Positions 4,963-5,047 of a stretch of 5,047 nt of DNA are shown here, piece after piece. The position numbers and the translations under genes are program-made. Origin of the DNA: an uncultured Collinsella sp. (GTDB taxonomy: Bacteria; Actinomycetota; Coriobacteriia; Coriobacteriales; Coriobacteriaceae); contig CABUXM010000111.1 of the NCBI GenBank assembly GCA_902495545.1, positions 1-5,047 of the forward strand, written 5' to 3'. Positions within the stretch are counted from its first letter, which is position 1. Every line of letters begins with the position of its first letter. The notes below the pieces were generated by a model. That model saw only the letters and a program-made list of their open reading frames with translations. It was not told the DNA's origin and ran no database searches.

Positions 4963-5047
4963 CAGGTGCCCGAGATTCCGAGCGACAAGCCCGACGACGC
5001 GTACTTAAGTACGCGAGGAGGGTTGGAGCCGGAAGGTCGGGTGCCTG
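4963..5047. repeat. Long imperfect hairpin with 18-bp palindrome, upstream of hisI, reaching window edge
   Basis: CAGGTGCCCGA (4963-4973) pairs with TCGGGTGCCTG (5037-5047) over 11 positions, including two G-T wobbles on the plus strand. Inward follow TTCCG (4976-4980) with CGGAA, then CAAGCCC with GGGTTG (one bulged G), and finally the perfect palindrome CGCGTACTTAAGTACGCG (4998-5015). The wobbles pair only in plus-strand RNA; on the minus strand they are C-A mismatches. Short direct repeats GAGGGTTG (4953-4960 and 5018-5025) and AGGTCGG (4945-4951 and 5034-5040) occur around and within it. The arms may extend beyond the window. No U-tract follows on the minus strand, so it is not an obvious terminator. 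A dispersed intergenic repeat or structured RNA is more likely. Confidence 0.65.

Noticed and set aside
4929..5047. Open minus-strand frame from the window edge to a stop at 4929, as a possible end of an upstream gene
   Set aside because: It lies almost entirely in the palindromic hairpin, both strands are open there, and its 38 residues match nothing I recognise. It cannot be judged without sequence beyond 5047.

Overview
The window is GC-rich bacterial chromosome with tightly packed housekeeping genes, good purine-rich ribosome binding sites and short spacers. Separately encoded HisI and HisE, an enolase next to a MazG, and the composition suggest a high-GC Gram-positive of the Coriobacteriia (Collinsella-like). 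That assignment is inferred from recalled gene style, not from a search.

Left half, minus strand (transcription runs right to left): a stand-alone LarC C-terminal-domain protein (2249-2734), a YfcE-type metallophosphoesterase (1646-2194), a two-domain MazG nucleotide pyrophosphohydrolase (783-1643), then enolase (eno, 593 down to the window edge, about 45% of the protein). yfcE and mazG are separated by two bases, and the mazG Shine-Dalgarno lies inside the last codons of yfcE. A hairpin followed by a T-rich tract ends mazG, so eno probably has its own promoter.

Centre: a divergent, gene-free stretch (2735-3074) contains a 25-bp-stem inverted repeat and separates the LarC-like gene from a plus-strand PHP-family histidinol-phosphatase (3075-3986).

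Right half, minus strand: hisI (4571-4912), a 75-residue unrecognised-function gene resembling the small RDAC family (4347-4574), and hisE (4014-4331). hisI and the small gene overlap by four bases (ATGA) and hisE follows after 15 bases, so this is one co-translated unit. HisE and HisI carry out the second and third steps of histidine biosynthesis. The convergent PHP gene would supply the histinol-phosphate dephosphorylation near the end of the same pathway. The small gene inserted between hisI and hisE is the most interesting protein-level observation. Upstream of hisI, the window ends in an imperfect 85-base hairpin with an 18-bp perfect palindrome at its tip.

No RNA genes, insertion sequences, CRISPR arrays or prophage genes are visible. 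Most of the window is ordinary core metabolism. The less ordinary parts are the small his-operon gene, the isolated LarC domain and three intergenic inverted repeats.
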